From the NCBI RefSeq assembly GCF_027579695.1, contig NC_083587.1, forward strand, positions 37,939,732-38,003,731: a stretch of DNA of 64,000 nt, written 5' to 3'. Position 1 is the stretch's first letter, and the number at the start of each line of letters is the position of its first letter. Shown one piece after another: positions 21,979 to 33,069 of this stretch. The notes beneath the pieces are model-generated. The model was not told the origin of the DNA. It worked only from the letters and a program-made list of their open reading frames with translations, and ran no database searches. The DNA comes from Neoarius graeffei. Taxonomy: Eukaryota; Chordata; Actinopteri; Siluriformes; Ariidae. Made by a program: the position numbers and the translations under genes.

Positions 21979-23583
21979 CAACCCCGATTCCAAAAAAGTT
22001 GGGACAAAGTACAAATTGTAAATAAAAACGGAATGCAATAATTTACAAATCTCAAAAACTTATATTGTATTCACAATAGAACATAGACAACATATCAAAT
22101 GTCGAAAGTGAGACATTTTGAAATTTCATGCCAAATATTGGCTCATTTGAAATTTCATGACAGCAACACATCTCAAAAAAGTTGGGACAGGGGCAATAAG
22201 AGGCTGGAAAAGTTAAAGGTACAAAAAAGGAACAGCTGGAGGACCAAATTGCAACTCATTAGGTCAATTGGCAATAGGTCATTAACATGACTGGGTATAA
22301 AAAGAACATCTTGGACTGGCAGCGGCTCTCAGAAGTAAAGATGGGAAGAGGATCACCAATCCCCCTAATTCTGCGCTGACAAATAGTGGAGCAATATCAG
22401 AAAGAAGTTCGACAGTGTAAAATTGCAAAGACTTTGAATATATCATCATCTACAGTGCATAATATCATCAAAAGATTCAGAGAATCTGGAAGAATCTCTG
22501 TGTGTAATGGTCAAGGCCGGAAAACCATACTGGGTGCCCGTGATCTTCGGACCCTTAGACGGCACTGCATCACATACAGGCATGCTTCTGTATTGGAAAT
22601 CACAAAATGGGCTCAGGAATATTTCCAGAGAACATTATCTGTGAACACAATTCACCGTGCCATCCGCCGTTACCAGCTAAAACTCTATAGCTCAAAGAAG
22701 AAGCCGTATATAAACATGATCCAGAAGCGCAGACATCCTCTCTGGGCCAAGGCTCATTTAAAATGAACTGTGGCAAAGTGGAAAACTGTTCTGTGGTCAG
22801 ACGAATCAAAATTTGAAGTTCTTTATGGAAATCAGGGACGCCGTGTCATTCGGACTGAAGAGGAAAAGGACGACCCAAGTTGTTATCAGCACTCAGTTCA
22901 GAAGCCTGCATCTCTGATGGTATGGGGTTGCATTAGTGCGTGTGGCATGGGCAGCTTACACATCTGGAAAGACACCATCAATGCTGAAAGGTATATCCAG
23001 GTTCTAGAGCAACATATGCTCCCATCTAGACAACGTCTCTTTCAGGGAAGACCTTGCATTTTCCAACATGACAATGCCAAACCACATACTGCATCAATTA
23101 CAGCATCATGGCTGCGTAGAAGAAGGGTCCGGGTACTGAACTGGCCAGCCTGCAGTCCAGATCTTTCACCCATAGAAAACATTTGGCGCATCATAAAACG
23201 GAAGATACGACAAAATAGACCTAAGACAGTTGAGCAACTAGAATCCTACATTAGAGAAGAATGGGTTAACATTCCTATCCCTAAACTTGAGCAACTTGTC
23301 TCCTCAGTCCCCAGACGTTTACAGACTGTTGTAAAGAGAAAAGGGGATGTCTCACAGTGGTAAACATGGCCTTGTCCCAACTTTTTTGAGATGTGTTGTT
23401 GTCATGAAATTTAAAATCACCTAATTTTTCTCTTTAAATTATATATTTTCTCAGTTTAAACATTTGATATGTCATCTATGTTCTATTCTGAATAAAATAT
23501 GGAATTTTGAAACTTCCACATCATTGCATTCTGTTTTTATTTACAATTTGTACTTTGTCCCAACTTTTTTGGAATCGGGGTTG
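21979..23583 (+). mobile_element. Tc1 transposon (family 2), inactive copy
   Basis: 1,605 bp between TA dinucleotides (21977-21978 and 23584-23585). The ends are 'caaccccgattccaaaaaag' and its inverse at the right, with inner repeats 'ctcaaaaaagttgggacag' about 200 bp from each end, an IR/DR arrangement. A close relative is at 56570-59797. Confidence 0.96.
22341..23363 (+). pseudogene. Tc1 transposase pseudogene (family 2)
   Basis: A 340-codon frame from ATGGGAAGAGGA with two nonsense changes, TGA at 22377-22379 (family Pro/Arg position) and TGA at 22764-22766 (family Trp, TGG). Otherwise it is collinear with the open copy at 58657-59685. It has the N-terminal helix-turn-helix ('[18 protein letters not shown]'), '[14 protein letters not shown]' (first Asp), '[11 protein letters not shown]' (second Asp) and '[11 protein letters not shown]' (Glu), with canonical DD34E spacing. 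No frameshifts seen. Two point reversions distinguish it from an open frame, so it died recently relative to family 1 copies. Confidence 0.95.
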
Positions 23584-23585
23584 TA

Positions 23586-23780
23586 CTGTACAAACAAACA
23601 GTAAAATGAGTAAGGAAGAAAAAATTATTTTTTGTGTGTGAGCTTAAAGAAGGAAAGAGTAAAGAGATATTGAAGGGATTTATATTTATACCTCTAATTA
23701 AAATATGTCTTGTGTGTCTGTCAATGAACTATATACTGTATTAGTAAGGTAACATTTCTAACCAAACTTTAATTTCTTGA

Positions 23781-23817
<37 letters not shown>

Positions 23818-24133
23818 CTTTCTGCTTCTTTTTCATCAGCTGGTAGAAAAAAAATATTTATTTATTTATTTATTTATTTATTTTTTTTTGTGTGTGTGTG
23901 TGTGGGGGGGGGGGTTATCAAGCAAGTGAAAATAAAACCCCTTTGGTTGTGGCATTTTATTCTCAGCAACCATCTACACAGGTAATGGAGCAGAGTAAAT
24001 GTAAAACAGGGTAAGGTTAATATCATGCATTATCCAGAGGTGAGGTCAGGAGTGCTACTGTGATATCCCATCAAATCGGTGCCTGCCATTCCCATATGTT
24101 CATAATGGCATATGATTAGACCTCATAGATTTG
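23586..24133. other. No gene; microsatellites
   Basis: Holds (GT)n at 23782-23816, (TTTA)n at 23861-23882 and a second GT tract ending in a G run near 23904-23914. Frames over these are repeat artefacts. Confidence 0.6.
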
Positions 24134-24420
24134 GCTCCCAAGTGACGCAACAGAAAAGTGTTTGCCCTTTCATCCAAAGATCGCAAGCTCAAGCTCAGTG
24201 ATGCCACAGCCATCTGGGGCTGAGAGCCCAAGAAAGCTAAATTGGCTGTGCTCTTAGGGAGGGAGGGGTGGCTTTCTCTCTCTCTCCCTTTTCAACCATA
24301 GTGACACTAGCCAATCATAGGTACCTGTGAGTTCATGCATGCAGAAGGGTGCTTTCCTGAAAGTGTGTTATGCCACCCCCTGATGTTGCATGAGCAGTGG
24401 TCATCAAAAATGTGGTCATC
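24134..24420 (+). mobile_element. tRNA-derived SINE, second family
   Basis: Head 'gctcccaagtgacgcaacag' (A-box) and 'gatcgcaagctcaagct' (decayed B-box, expected GGTTCGAWTCC), then 'gccacagccatctggggc', 'tggctgtgctcttaggga', 'agccaatcataggtacctgt' and 'catgcatgcagaaggg'. This block order is a familiar fish SINE unrelated to the V-core family. Point changes are frequent, so the copy is old. No target duplication found. Confidence 0.7.
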
Positions 24421-24742
24421 AAATTCGGGAGATAATTGAGGGTGGGAGAGAATGTTGTTTCAGTAGAAGGAATAACTGGCTGGCTGACTGACATAAGTTT
24501 TCTGCATCTTCTGTCTTATTTCTCACTTATAGATTTTATGAACACATTTTAGTGGTAGTGTTGCGTGGTGACTTGAATATTGTAGTGATTTTTTTTTTTG
24601 ATAGCCAAAAGTTCAAAATATATCATGTATTCTAGTCAAATATTTGAGACAAGTGAGTAAAAATTTCATTAGACCATTTCAATGTACCGGTATATTAGTC
24701 ACAATGCTCACTGGCACAAGGTAACTTTCAACAAGGCTACCA

Positions 24743-24900
24743 TGGGGAAGCCAAGGCCTAATGGTTAGAGAAGCAGCTTTGGGACCAGCAGGAATGGCTG
24801 AAATGCCCTTGACCAAGGCACCTAACCTCCAACTGCTCCCCAGTATGTTGTATGTCACTCTGGATAAGAGCATCTGCTAAATGCCTGTAATGTAATGTAA
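24743..24900 (+). mobile_element. Short SINE with L2-type 3' tail
   Basis: A tRNA-like head ('ctaatggttagagaagcagc') and a middle 'ccttgaccaaggcacctaac' are followed by 'ctctggataagagcatctgc' and 'taaatgcctgtaatgtaatg'. That ending is shared with the salmonid HpaI/SmaI-type SINEs and their L2-like LINE partners. Confidence 0.75.
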
Positions 24901-25004
24901 CATGCGCAGAATGATGTACAGAGGGAATGGTGAGATGGTTTCAGGTAGGAATTACTTACTGAGGGCAGTACAGTCATCCAGCAAGTATTATTACCATTTC
25001 ACAG

Positions 25005-25290
25005 CTCCATGGACCATGGTTTAGTCCTCTCTGTGTGGGTTTCCTTCAGGTTCTTTGGTTTCTTCCCACCTCTCCAAAACATGCAAGTAGGTGGACTTGT
25101 TAGGCTAAATTGCCCCAAGAAGGGAATAAGTGTGTAAATGAGTACATGCTTTATTCTCTTTGTTATGAACTGGTTTTCCATCCAGGGTGTATTCCCAGTG
25201 TCTCACATCTGGTGTTCCCTGGATTGGCTAAATCCATCATGACCCTGACTAGGCTAAAGTGGTCACTGAAGATAAATGAAATACTAGCTG
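25005..25290 (+). repeat. Decayed V-core SINE
   Basis: Retains 'gtgtgggtttccttcagg', 'ccaaaacatgcaagtaggtg', 'ggctaaattgcccc', 'tccatccagggtgtattccc' and a terminal 'gaagataaatgaa'. The head is lost. Confidence 0.65.
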
Positions 25291-25648
25291 GCTGGCATAA
25301 CCAACAACAAATGTGTTTTCTGCCTTCTTACCCCCTTTTGCTATTGTCTACCCACTTGGCAGTTTTGGGGACACTTTATATATTCTTCATCTTTCTGTCA
25401 ATAAATTTGGCAAATTTGGAATTAATATTGCTAAAAATGTTACTGATTCTGTTAGCTAAGTATAATTTTGGTGTAAAATGACTGAAGTAAAGTCTGGCTG
25501 GTTAACAATCACTAGTCAGTTATTTTCATGCAAGACCAGGCTCCTATTAGAATGGTGAGAACCATATTGTCAGGTAAGCAGGCAACTGATGGATGTAAAA
25601 GGAGTAGAGAGTTTAATGAAGGCAGACAAATCCAAATCATGAGTGTAA

Positions 25649-26177
25649 GGGCCTCTGCATGCTCTTGCGACAAGGCTTTCGCAGATAGCTTTTCGCAGAC
25701 AGTTGTAATTTATCGTTGAGAGGGGAGTAATAGGCGTGCGCGATGTTATTCACCGCCACAACGCAAGGGGGCGCGAAGTCGCAAAATCGCTAGGAGTAGT
25801 TGGTGGGTGTGGTTAGTGGAGTGTTTATCCTCCGGTTACTTATAATGACTAGAACTGGAGTCGTATAGATGTACGTACTTCCTCGATCAACCGCTCTTCG
25901 TGCTGCTCCATCTTCGCTCGTGTTTTTAAAAATGGCGGTCATGAAAACAAAACAAACCAGGAAAGTAGGCAAGCGGAAGTGCGTGTACAGCAGATGTAGA
26001 GTGGACCAATCAGAGCCCTCTTGTCTGCGACGCTGTCTGCGAGGCTTCTGCAGTGGTCACAATTTTTGGGAGGTGCGCGCAGAGCGTCTGCGAAGGTGGG
26101 GGGGCTACGCAGACACCATCTGCGACACCATCTGCGACGCCATCTGCGAGGACTACGTTGTCAACATAAATTGGCCT
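25649..26177. mobile_element. Harbinger-type MITE with TAA duplication
   Basis: The 529-bp block is GC-richer than its surroundings and lies between TAA (25646-25648) and TAA (26178-26180). Ends 'gggcctctgcatg' and, inward from the right, 'aggccaatttatg' form short inverted repeats. Subterminal 'tctgcga' and its inverse 'tcgcaga' recur at least nine times. A 3-bp TAA duplication fits PIF/Harbinger. No transposase is encoded; the long plus-strand frame is chance. Confidence 0.6.
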
Positions 26178-26875
26178 TAAGGGGCCAAACAGCAAGGCAA
26201 AAGGACACAGGAGGTTTTGGTTCAAAAAGCAGGGTTTTATTTACCCAAACATGTTGAAAAAGTTTACAAAGACCAAAATTAATAATAACTAGGCCTATGA
26301 AAGAGGTCAACAAAATATAACTTGACTTGAGACACAGACATCTGACATGATGTTAACTGAACAAAATTGACCTCTCACAATGAGACAGAAGGGAACATAT
26401 ATATAGTGGCTTGGCCAAACCAAATAACACAGAAGGAGTACACAAAAATAAACACACTGACTACAGACAGATACAAAGCAAAACTAACTAAAGCCAAAAT
26501 CCCCCTCGGGCACATGGTGAGACATGGAGGTGAGCCTAATGAGCAGGCTCCAAGATTTAGGTCTCCTCAGCCATGCCTTTTGCCCAACCAGGAAGGGACC
26601 ACCTCCAACACTCAAGGTAACCCAAAGAAAAAAAAAACAAAACACTTGATTAATGACAAAATAGCTTTCACAACTGTGCAGTGTTAAAATGTGTGCACTC
26701 CATATAAAACAATGTAAGGTTAAAGCAAATAAACTATGACTCAAACAAACTGTGTTGTGTCAATTATGATTACAAGTATGATTGTATAATTGACTAAATA
26801 ATAGACTGTGCAGCAAACTAATAAGGTGCAAAGGTAGAATGTGGGTTGACATTACCCTGTGTGGCTGTGGTCATC
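26178..26875. other. Unclassified, no gene
   Basis: Contains 'gcagggttttatttacccaa' and long A-rich segments that look repeat-derived, perhaps a minus-strand retroelement end, but I cannot assign it. Confidence 0.35.
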
Positions 26876-27075
26876 AAAATGAGGCAAAGGCAGTATCAGA
26901 AAACAGGCAAAGGTCAGGTGAGGAACAAACAGAATGTCAGAGGCAGAGACTATGGCAGTAATCAAAATACAATCTGGGTCAATAATGAAATAATCAGCAC
27001 AAACAATAATGTCTTGATAAGTCAGGCACAGGGATACTGTTACTTCACAGAGTTTGTGTGAACTGAAAGTCCTTT
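26876..27075. repeat. Unnamed dispersed repeat R, copy 1
   Basis: Shares ordered blocks with copies at 29165-29645 and 30500-30731: 'aaacaggcaaaggtcaggtg', 'gaacaaacagaatgtcagag', 'tacttcacag'. Usually followed by 'aaagtccttttgtac'-like text. Confidence 0.6.
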
Positions 27076-27109
27076 TGTACTGCGCGGTAATGAGACAGTG
27101 ATACAGAAC

Positions 27110-27112
<3 letters not shown>

Positions 27113-27140
<28 letters not shown>
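27113..27140. repeat. (GT)n microsatellite
   Basis: Dinucleotide tract just after repeat R copy 1. Confidence 0.92.
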
Positions 27141-27539
27141 ATAATCAGGATTCCAGAGACTGAAAGCAGTGCACAGCAGCCATGTTTGAAGGCTGCTGTG
27201 ATCTCTGGGAAGTGGGGTTTTGAGTGCAAACAACTGCAGACATGACACATATACCAGAAAGAGATAGACAAGATGATGTGTCAAACACAAAATGAAATAG
27301 CTGTTGAAATCTGACACAAATCGCTGATGTAATATAATGTTTCTTAATTACAAATTGTGCAAAGTGACTTACACTAGGGCACATGCCCTAGTGTAAGAAT
27401 CCGATAGGCCTGGCACATTTGCTAATGTCATTACACACAAGATGACTGGCTCTTGTTACTGAGGGGTAGTACTTACATTAAATGTAACTGTGTCACATTT
27501 ATTAGCCACAATTCATTTACCTTTAGTAACCATAAAGCA

Positions 27540-27757
27540 GAATACACCCTGGAGGCCAGTGCACATACACACCTAGGGTCAATTTCAATTAGCCAGTCCA
27601 CCAACCTGTATGGTTTTGAATGTTTGAAGGAAACCAGAGAACCCACAGGAAACTCACACAGACACAGGGAGAATTTGTACAGACATTTTATACAGACAGT
27701 AACCAGACCTCAGGATCAAACTAAGGACCCTGGGGCAGCACCACTCTGCCATCCACA
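27540..27757 (-). repeat. Decayed V-core SINE, minus strand
   Basis: On the plus strand it reads 'aataccctgg'-like, 'aaggaaaccagagaaccca', 'acacagacacagggagaatt' and 'gatcaaactaaggaccctgg', the reverse of the core and head. Confidence 0.6.
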
Positions 27758-28129
27758 ATGAAGATACACTATCTAGCCAAAAATATGTGAATATCTGAAT
27801 GTTACACATACAACTGGTGCTTGAAAGTGTGTGAGCCCTTTAGAATTTTCTATATTTCTGCATACATATCACCTAAAATATCAGCTTTTCAAACAAGTGC
27901 AAAAAGTAGATAAAGACAACCCAATTAAACAATGAGACAAAAGTATTCTTTGTCATTTATTTATTGTTGAAAATTATCCAATATGACATATCAGTTAATT
28001 TGAATGTGAAATTACAATTGGTATTTTCAATCAGTGGGATGACAATCAGGTGTGAGTGGGTTCCTTGTTTTATTTCAGAAACAGGGATCTATCAGAGTCT
28101 TATCTTCGCAACACATTTGTAGAAGTGTA

Positions 28130-28790
28130 TCCTGGAACAACCAAAGAAGATTTTGGAAGACCTCGGAAAAAGAGTTGTTGATTCTAATCAGGCTCTAAAA
28201 GATTATAAAATATCTCTGAAGAGATCAGACTCCACCAATCCACAGTCAGACAGATAGAGGAAGTTCAATTTCATTGTTACCCTTTCCAGGAGTGGTTGAC
28301 CAATAAAGATCACTCCAAGAGAAAGGCATGTAAAAGTCCGCAAGATCACAAAGGAACCCAGGGTAACTTCCAAGTAACTAAAGGCATGTCACACATTGGC
28401 TAATGTTAATGTTCATGAGTCCACCATCAAGAGAACACTGAACAATGATAGTGTGCAATGCAGGGTTGCAAGGTTACTGCTCTCCAAAAAGAACATTGCT
28501 GCCCATCTACAGTTTGCAAAAGATCATGTGGACAATCCAGAAGGCTATTGGAAAAATTTTGTCGATGGATGAGACCACAATAGAATGTTTTGGTTTAAAT
28601 GAAGATCATTATGTTTGGAGAAAGGAAAACAGCACATTCCAGTATAAGAACCTTATACCATCTGTGAAACATGGTAGTGGTAGCATCATGGTTTCAGCTT
28701 GTTTTGTTGCATCTGGGCCAGAAAGGCTTGCCATCATTGATAGAATTCTGAATTATTCAGAGATTATTAGTGGGGCCCCATATTTAAGAG
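28130..28790 (+). pseudogene. Tc1 transposase relic (family 1), 5' two-thirds
   Basis: Decayed coding text is recognisable as 'LLSKKNIAAHLQFAKDHVD', 'MDETTIECFGLNEDHYVW', 'NLIPSVKHGSGSIMVSACF' and 'GPERLAIID'. The start codon is altered and several indels split the frame. The first catalytic Asp position is still Asp. The second Asp block falls in the missing part; the C-terminal codons ('LQLLLHKGVTPDT' region) reappear at 29650-29790. Confidence 0.85.
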
Positions 28791-29164
28791 AATATGGTAA
28801 TGCATCAACCTGATTTTTGATGGCTTTTGACTGTCTGACATCCTTAAGTACGAATGTACATACGACTGATGAACGACAAACGTGTACTATCAGAGGATAC
28901 CCGGTCATAAGTGCAAGGCAATGTATCTCATAAACTCTTGACCACTGGACAACAAAATTTGTATCTGTATTTACATAAGATAGATGTGTTTTTTTTTATC
29001 CAGTGTTTATTTTTAATTTGCTTTTAAAAAAAATATTTACTAATACATTTTATGGAAAATATTTATGACAGTTTCACATAAAACTAGTTAAAATAGTTTT
29101 ATTAATCCACTAGCTTTTTGGACAATTGACAGTTTCTGTCATGTAAGGGTGGTAGATGTATGTA

Positions 29165-29645
29165 AGTGCAGGAAGAGTTTTATTGAAAGCATGCTAACAA
29201 ACAGATCCATATGTAGACAAAGGCAGAGTTGAAAAACAGTCAATGGTCAAGCGAAGCACAAACAGGATATCAGAGGTAATACAATACTCAAAGTCCAAAA
29301 ACACAAACAGGGTCAAAACCAGGAAAGCAATACAAAATACAAGGCTTGGTAGCATCAGACGCAGGGTATAGAGCATATACTTCACAAAGTCCAGTACGAA
29401 GTATCATTTAGTGTTCCATACCTGACTTTACCAAGCCATTTGACTGCTGCCCAATTTCCTGTTCTGACCAGTATTTACTTTTAGTCTCGACTTCATCTTC
29501 TCACTTTCCCTACGTTGTACTGCTTGCTGATTGACTGACCTCCACCCATCCCTGACTACAATTCCCATTCCTTGATTCGGCTCTGGCTGCAGTTTGCAAC
29601 GCACCCACTCTCCCCTGCACATGCATCCCTGAGTGCCTGCATTAT
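29165..29645. repeat. Unnamed dispersed repeat R, copy 2
   Basis: Longest copy: 'gtgcaggaagagttttattg', 'ggtcaagcgaagcacaaac', 'ggatatcagaggtaatacaa', 'caaggcttggtagcatcaga', 'acttcacaaagtccagtac'. It continues into 'gactacaattcccattcctt' (29555-29575). It lies inside the Tc1 relic, so it moved after that Tc1 inserted. Confidence 0.65.
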
Positions 29646-30499
29646 AACACCCACCAACATCCCAGAGATGTTCTGTACAGAGAAACAGGCTAAAATTCCT
29701 CCTAGCTGATGTGCAGGACTAATTAACAGTTACTGGAAACATTTAATTGCAGTTATTGCTGCACAAGGGGGTTACACCAGATACTGTTCCCACTCACTGA
29801 TAGGTAATATTGGTAATATTTATTTCCTGAATAAATAAATGGCCAAGTTTAATATTTTTGTCTGATTTGTTTAAATGCATTCTCTTTATTTATTTTTAGG
29901 ACTTGTGTGAAAATCTGATGATGTTTTAGGTCATATTTATGCAGGAATATCGAAAATTCTAAAGGGTTCACAAACTTTCAAGTACTACTGTATATGTGTT
30001 CCCCAAATTGTTGCCAGAAAGATGGAAGCACACCATTGTATAGGAAATTGTACTTATTTAGAAAAGATCCTTAAAGTCATGGTTTGCCAAGGTTGGAGTG
30101 GAAGAACTCAATTGGCCCGCACAGAGCCCTGACCTCAACCTACCAAAACCCTTTGGGATGAATGGGAATGCTGACTGCACCTCAGACCTCCTCTTCCAAC
30201 ATCAGTGTCTGACTTCACTAATACTCTTGTGCTTTTCAGAAGACTTGAGGTTCTTGTAACAGCAATGGGGGACTAAATCTGGAAGGGGATATTCAAACAC
30301 GTGAGTCAAGTGTCCACAAACCTCTGGCCATATAGTGCTTTTGATTTTATTTATTATAAAAAACATAATTCAGTCAATAGAACTTAGACAGTAGTTGAGT
30401 GAAGTAGCTTATTTATGTTGAAGTAGATTGTAATAATAGTAAACATCTACAAGGCCAGGTTGTCAGAAATGAAACATGATTTATGAGCCTTAGGGTGCT

Positions 30500-30731
30500 A
30501 TTAGTGTCAGTAACAGATAGTGGAGGTGGACGTAAGTGCAGAAGAGTTTATAAAAAGCATGCAGGCAAACAATCCAGAATGGCAGGCAGAAATCATGAAC
30601 ATTAGACAAGTAGAGGTCAAGCGAGACACAGACTATCATAAGCACAGACAAAAGCAAAATTCAAAACTAGAGACACAAAACTAGAGTCCGGAACAAGAAC
30701 GATAATATAACTACATGGTTCGGTAAAGGTC
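30500..30731. repeat. Unnamed dispersed repeat R, copy 3, left part
   Basis: Contains 'gtgcagaagagtttataaaa', 'gcatgcaggcaaacaatcc' and 'aggtcaagcgagacacagac'. It is cut at 30731 by the gypsy LTR and resumes at 53175 ('cactgtgagagaatgcaata', 'cttcacaa'). Confidence 0.65.
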
Positions 30732-31050
30732 TGTAGAGGTTCTCACACAGGGGAGGAGCACAGGAAGACGGCAAGACAGAGTTCAGGTTCGTAAAGTGTT
30801 TTTTTTTTATTGTTACACTTTTCAGTCTAACATATAATCATAGATGCGCGTGCACACACACACAACTGGCATCTCGTTTGGGGGAGAGTCTCCTCTTTTT
30901 CTCATTCTCCCTCCTTAAGTAGGGCGTGGTCACTGGGAAGACACACAAACACAAGTTAATTGCCATCAGGTGTAGTGATTCTGCCACTTACCTTCCCTGA
31001 CTCCGCCCTCCTGTCACAGACCGATGCTTGACCACACCCCTGCTGCCACA
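30732..31050 (-). repeat. 3' LTR of split gypsy element
   Basis: 319 bp, carries AATAAA-type 'caataaaaaaaaa' and (CA)n on the appropriate strand. The adjoining 'tacccccaccgc' (plus view) is the polypurine tract of the minus-strand element. Confidence 0.93.
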
Positions 31051-31533
31051 TACCCCCACCGCACAACTCAGGCCGGGCAGCCGTCCAGCCTGCAGCCAAC
31101 TCCCCCCCCCCCCCTTGACGGGAGAGGAAGTCCACCACAACCATCTGCGCCCCCGGCCTGTGGATCACCTTGAAGTTAAAGGGTTGGAGTGCCAGATACC
31201 AACGGGTGATCCGCGCGTTGGCATCCTTCATGCGGTGGAGCCACTGGAGGGGTGCGTTGTCCGAACAGAGGGTGAAAGGGTGTCCCAGCAGGTAGTAACG
31301 GAGGGCGAGGACCGCCCACTTGATTGCCAAGCACTCTTTTTCAATCGTGCTGTATCGCCCCTCATGCACCGACAGCTTCCTAGTGATGTACTGTATAAGA
31401 CTGGGCGGTCCTCCCCCTCCACCTCCTGGGACAAAACAGCCCCCAGCCCTCTGTCCGACACATCCATCTGTAACATAAAGGGGAGAGAAAAGTCAGGGGA
31501 GTGTAAAAGTGGCCCCCCCACACAGTGCAGCCT
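31051..31533 (-). pseudogene. RNase H region of split gypsy element
   Basis: Two frames together cover a Ty3/gypsy RNase H: 'MDVSDRGLGAVLSQEVEG' (first Asp in the DxSxxGxGAVL block), then 'GRYSTIEKECLAIKWAV' (Glu), 'FTLCSDNAPLQWLHRM' (Asp) and 'VVVDFLSRQG' (last Asp). The first of these lies in a different frame from the rest, so at least two frameshifts separate RT from RNase H. RNase H removes template RNA during reverse transcription. The C-terminal sequence runs on into the polypurine tract and LTR. Confidence 0.88.
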
Positions 31534-32516
31534 TTACCTCAGAAAAAGCCCGCTGGCATTGCTCCGTCCACTGGACCGGATCTGGTACCCCTTTTTAGTC
31601 AGATCAGTCAGCGGGCTGGTGACGTCCGAATAATTAGGTATAAACCTACGATAATAGCCAGCCAGCCCCAGGAACTGTCTCACCCCCTTTTTGGTCTTGG
31701 GCCTCGGGCAGGCCGCAATTGCTGCTGTCTTGTTAATTTGGGGACGCGCCTGCCCGTTGCCCAAGTGGAAGCCCAGACACCGTACTTCCACCCGCCCAAT
31801 CGCACATTTCTTCGGGTTGGCTGTGAGACCCGCTCGCCTCAGCGACCCAAGGATGGCCCTCAGATGTTCGAGGTGCCTCGGCCAGTCGTTACTATAGACG
31901 ATGATGTCATCTAGGTAAGCGGCCGCATAAGTGGCGTGGGGGCGGAGGACCCTGTCCATCAGCCACTGAAACATAGCGGGCGCCCCAAACAACCCAAAAG
32001 GAAGTGTGACAAATTGGTGTAAGCCGAACGGTGTGGAAAAGGCCGTTTTTTCTCGGGATAGTGGAGTTAAGGGGATCTGCCAATAACCCTTTGTTAAATC
32101 CAGTGTTGAATAAAAGTGAGCCGTGCCTAGTCGATCGAGCAACTCATCAATACGAGGGATTGGGTACGCGTCAAATTTAGACACCGCGTTGACTTTTCTA
32201 TAGTCCACACAGAACCAGACTGACCTGTCGGCCTTGGGTACCAAGACCACCGGGCTGCTCCAGTCACTGTGGGACTCCTCGACGATGCCCATTTTGAGCA
32301 TGGCCTCGAGTTCTTCCCAAACCACTTTTTTCTTGTGTTCGGGTAGCCTGTAAGGGCAGCTACGCACTACCACCCCCGGGGGCGTCTCAATGTGGTGCTC
32401 TATGAGGTTGGTGCGGCCGGGCAGGGGCGAGAACACGTCCAAAAACTCGGTCTGCAACTGGGCAACCTCCGCGAGTTGGGTCGGGGAGAGGTGGTCTCCA
32501 CAGGGGACTGGAGAGG
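31534..32516 (-). pseudogene. Reverse transcriptase of split gypsy element
   Basis: Minus-strand frame with the gypsy RT series: 'HIETPPGVVVRSCPYRLP', 'GIVEESHSDWSSPVVLVP', 'FYSTLDLTKGYWQIPL' (first catalytic Asp in LDL), 'PFGLFGAPAMFQWLMDRV' and 'AAYLDDIIVYS' (YLDD box). All catalytic Asps are present. The frame leaves the family after 'LTDLTKKG' (about 31590) through a frameshift. Upstream it is joined to the inserted element, so its natural connection to integrase is broken at the TA at 32517-32518. It was part of a gag-pol polyprotein. Confidence 0.92.
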
Positions 32517-33069
32517 TACAGTGGCAGCCATTGAATTTGTTCCACATTTCCGTGACTGGCCCTCAGCAGGCCCTTGGCCATCCCCTGACTGGTTCGTGAC
32601 TGTCTGCCGATTGGTCCGTGCAGATAATTTATCCCCCACAATGACGTAGTCAATGCAGTCCTGACTGGTGACGCCCCTAAGCAGCATGTGTGAAAACCAG
32701 CTGCTATCCCTCATTTTTCCACGGGGAGGTGCAGTGATTGTCCGTTTCACAAAGCAGGTTTATCAAACACTGAGAACAGCTGATTTCAGTGAGTTAATTC
32801 AACCCGGAGGAGTTTCACCGTGAGTTAAAAAGTCATAAGATTTTAATGCGCTCATACAGCGAGTTTGAATATGTTTATATATAATTGAAATAAAAGATAG
32901 ATTGATTGATTGAAGTGCGCATGCTCTCTACATAAACACTGTCTAGTGCAGCATGGATAGGCATAAATAAATAAATAAGTAAATACAGCCTCCGCTACTG
33001 TCTAGTCCCAGGGAGGCTTGGCGTAGGCCACTGATGAAACTATTTGGCTGTCCTACTACTAGGCAACTA

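Larger units (their letters stand above)
27811..29990 (+). mobile_element. Tc1 (family 1) relic, interrupted
   Basis: Left TA at 27809-27810 and end 'caactggtgcttgaaagtg'; right end 'ttcaagtactactg' then TA at 29991-29992. The body is strongly diverged from the copies at 18967 and 33070, and about 0.86 kb of foreign sequence (about 28790-29647) replaces or interrupts the middle of the transposase. Confidence 0.88.
27767..30337. mobile_element. Second Tc1-like relic enclosing another Tc1
   Basis: Left end 'cactatctagccaaaaatat' after TA (27765-27766). The right part contains 'ccccaaattgttgccagaaa' and ends 'cctctggccatatagtg', the inverted form of the left end (family consensus about cactatatggccaaaag). 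Between them sits the family 1 Tc1 relic (27811-29990). A fragment 'ggcccgcacagagccctgac' with 'ctcaacc' resembles the 'W..SPDLNP' coding block of this family. Confidence 0.7.

Noticed and set aside
23782..23985. Cys-Val repeat frame
   Set aside because: Translation of a (GT)n tract and TTTA repeats.
32387..32750. Minus-strand frame running from the 17.7-kb insertion into the gypsy RT linker ('GVTSQDCIDYVIVGDKLS')
   Set aside because: The text looks somewhat coding, but it crosses the insertion boundary and I recognise no family, so it is not listed as a gene.
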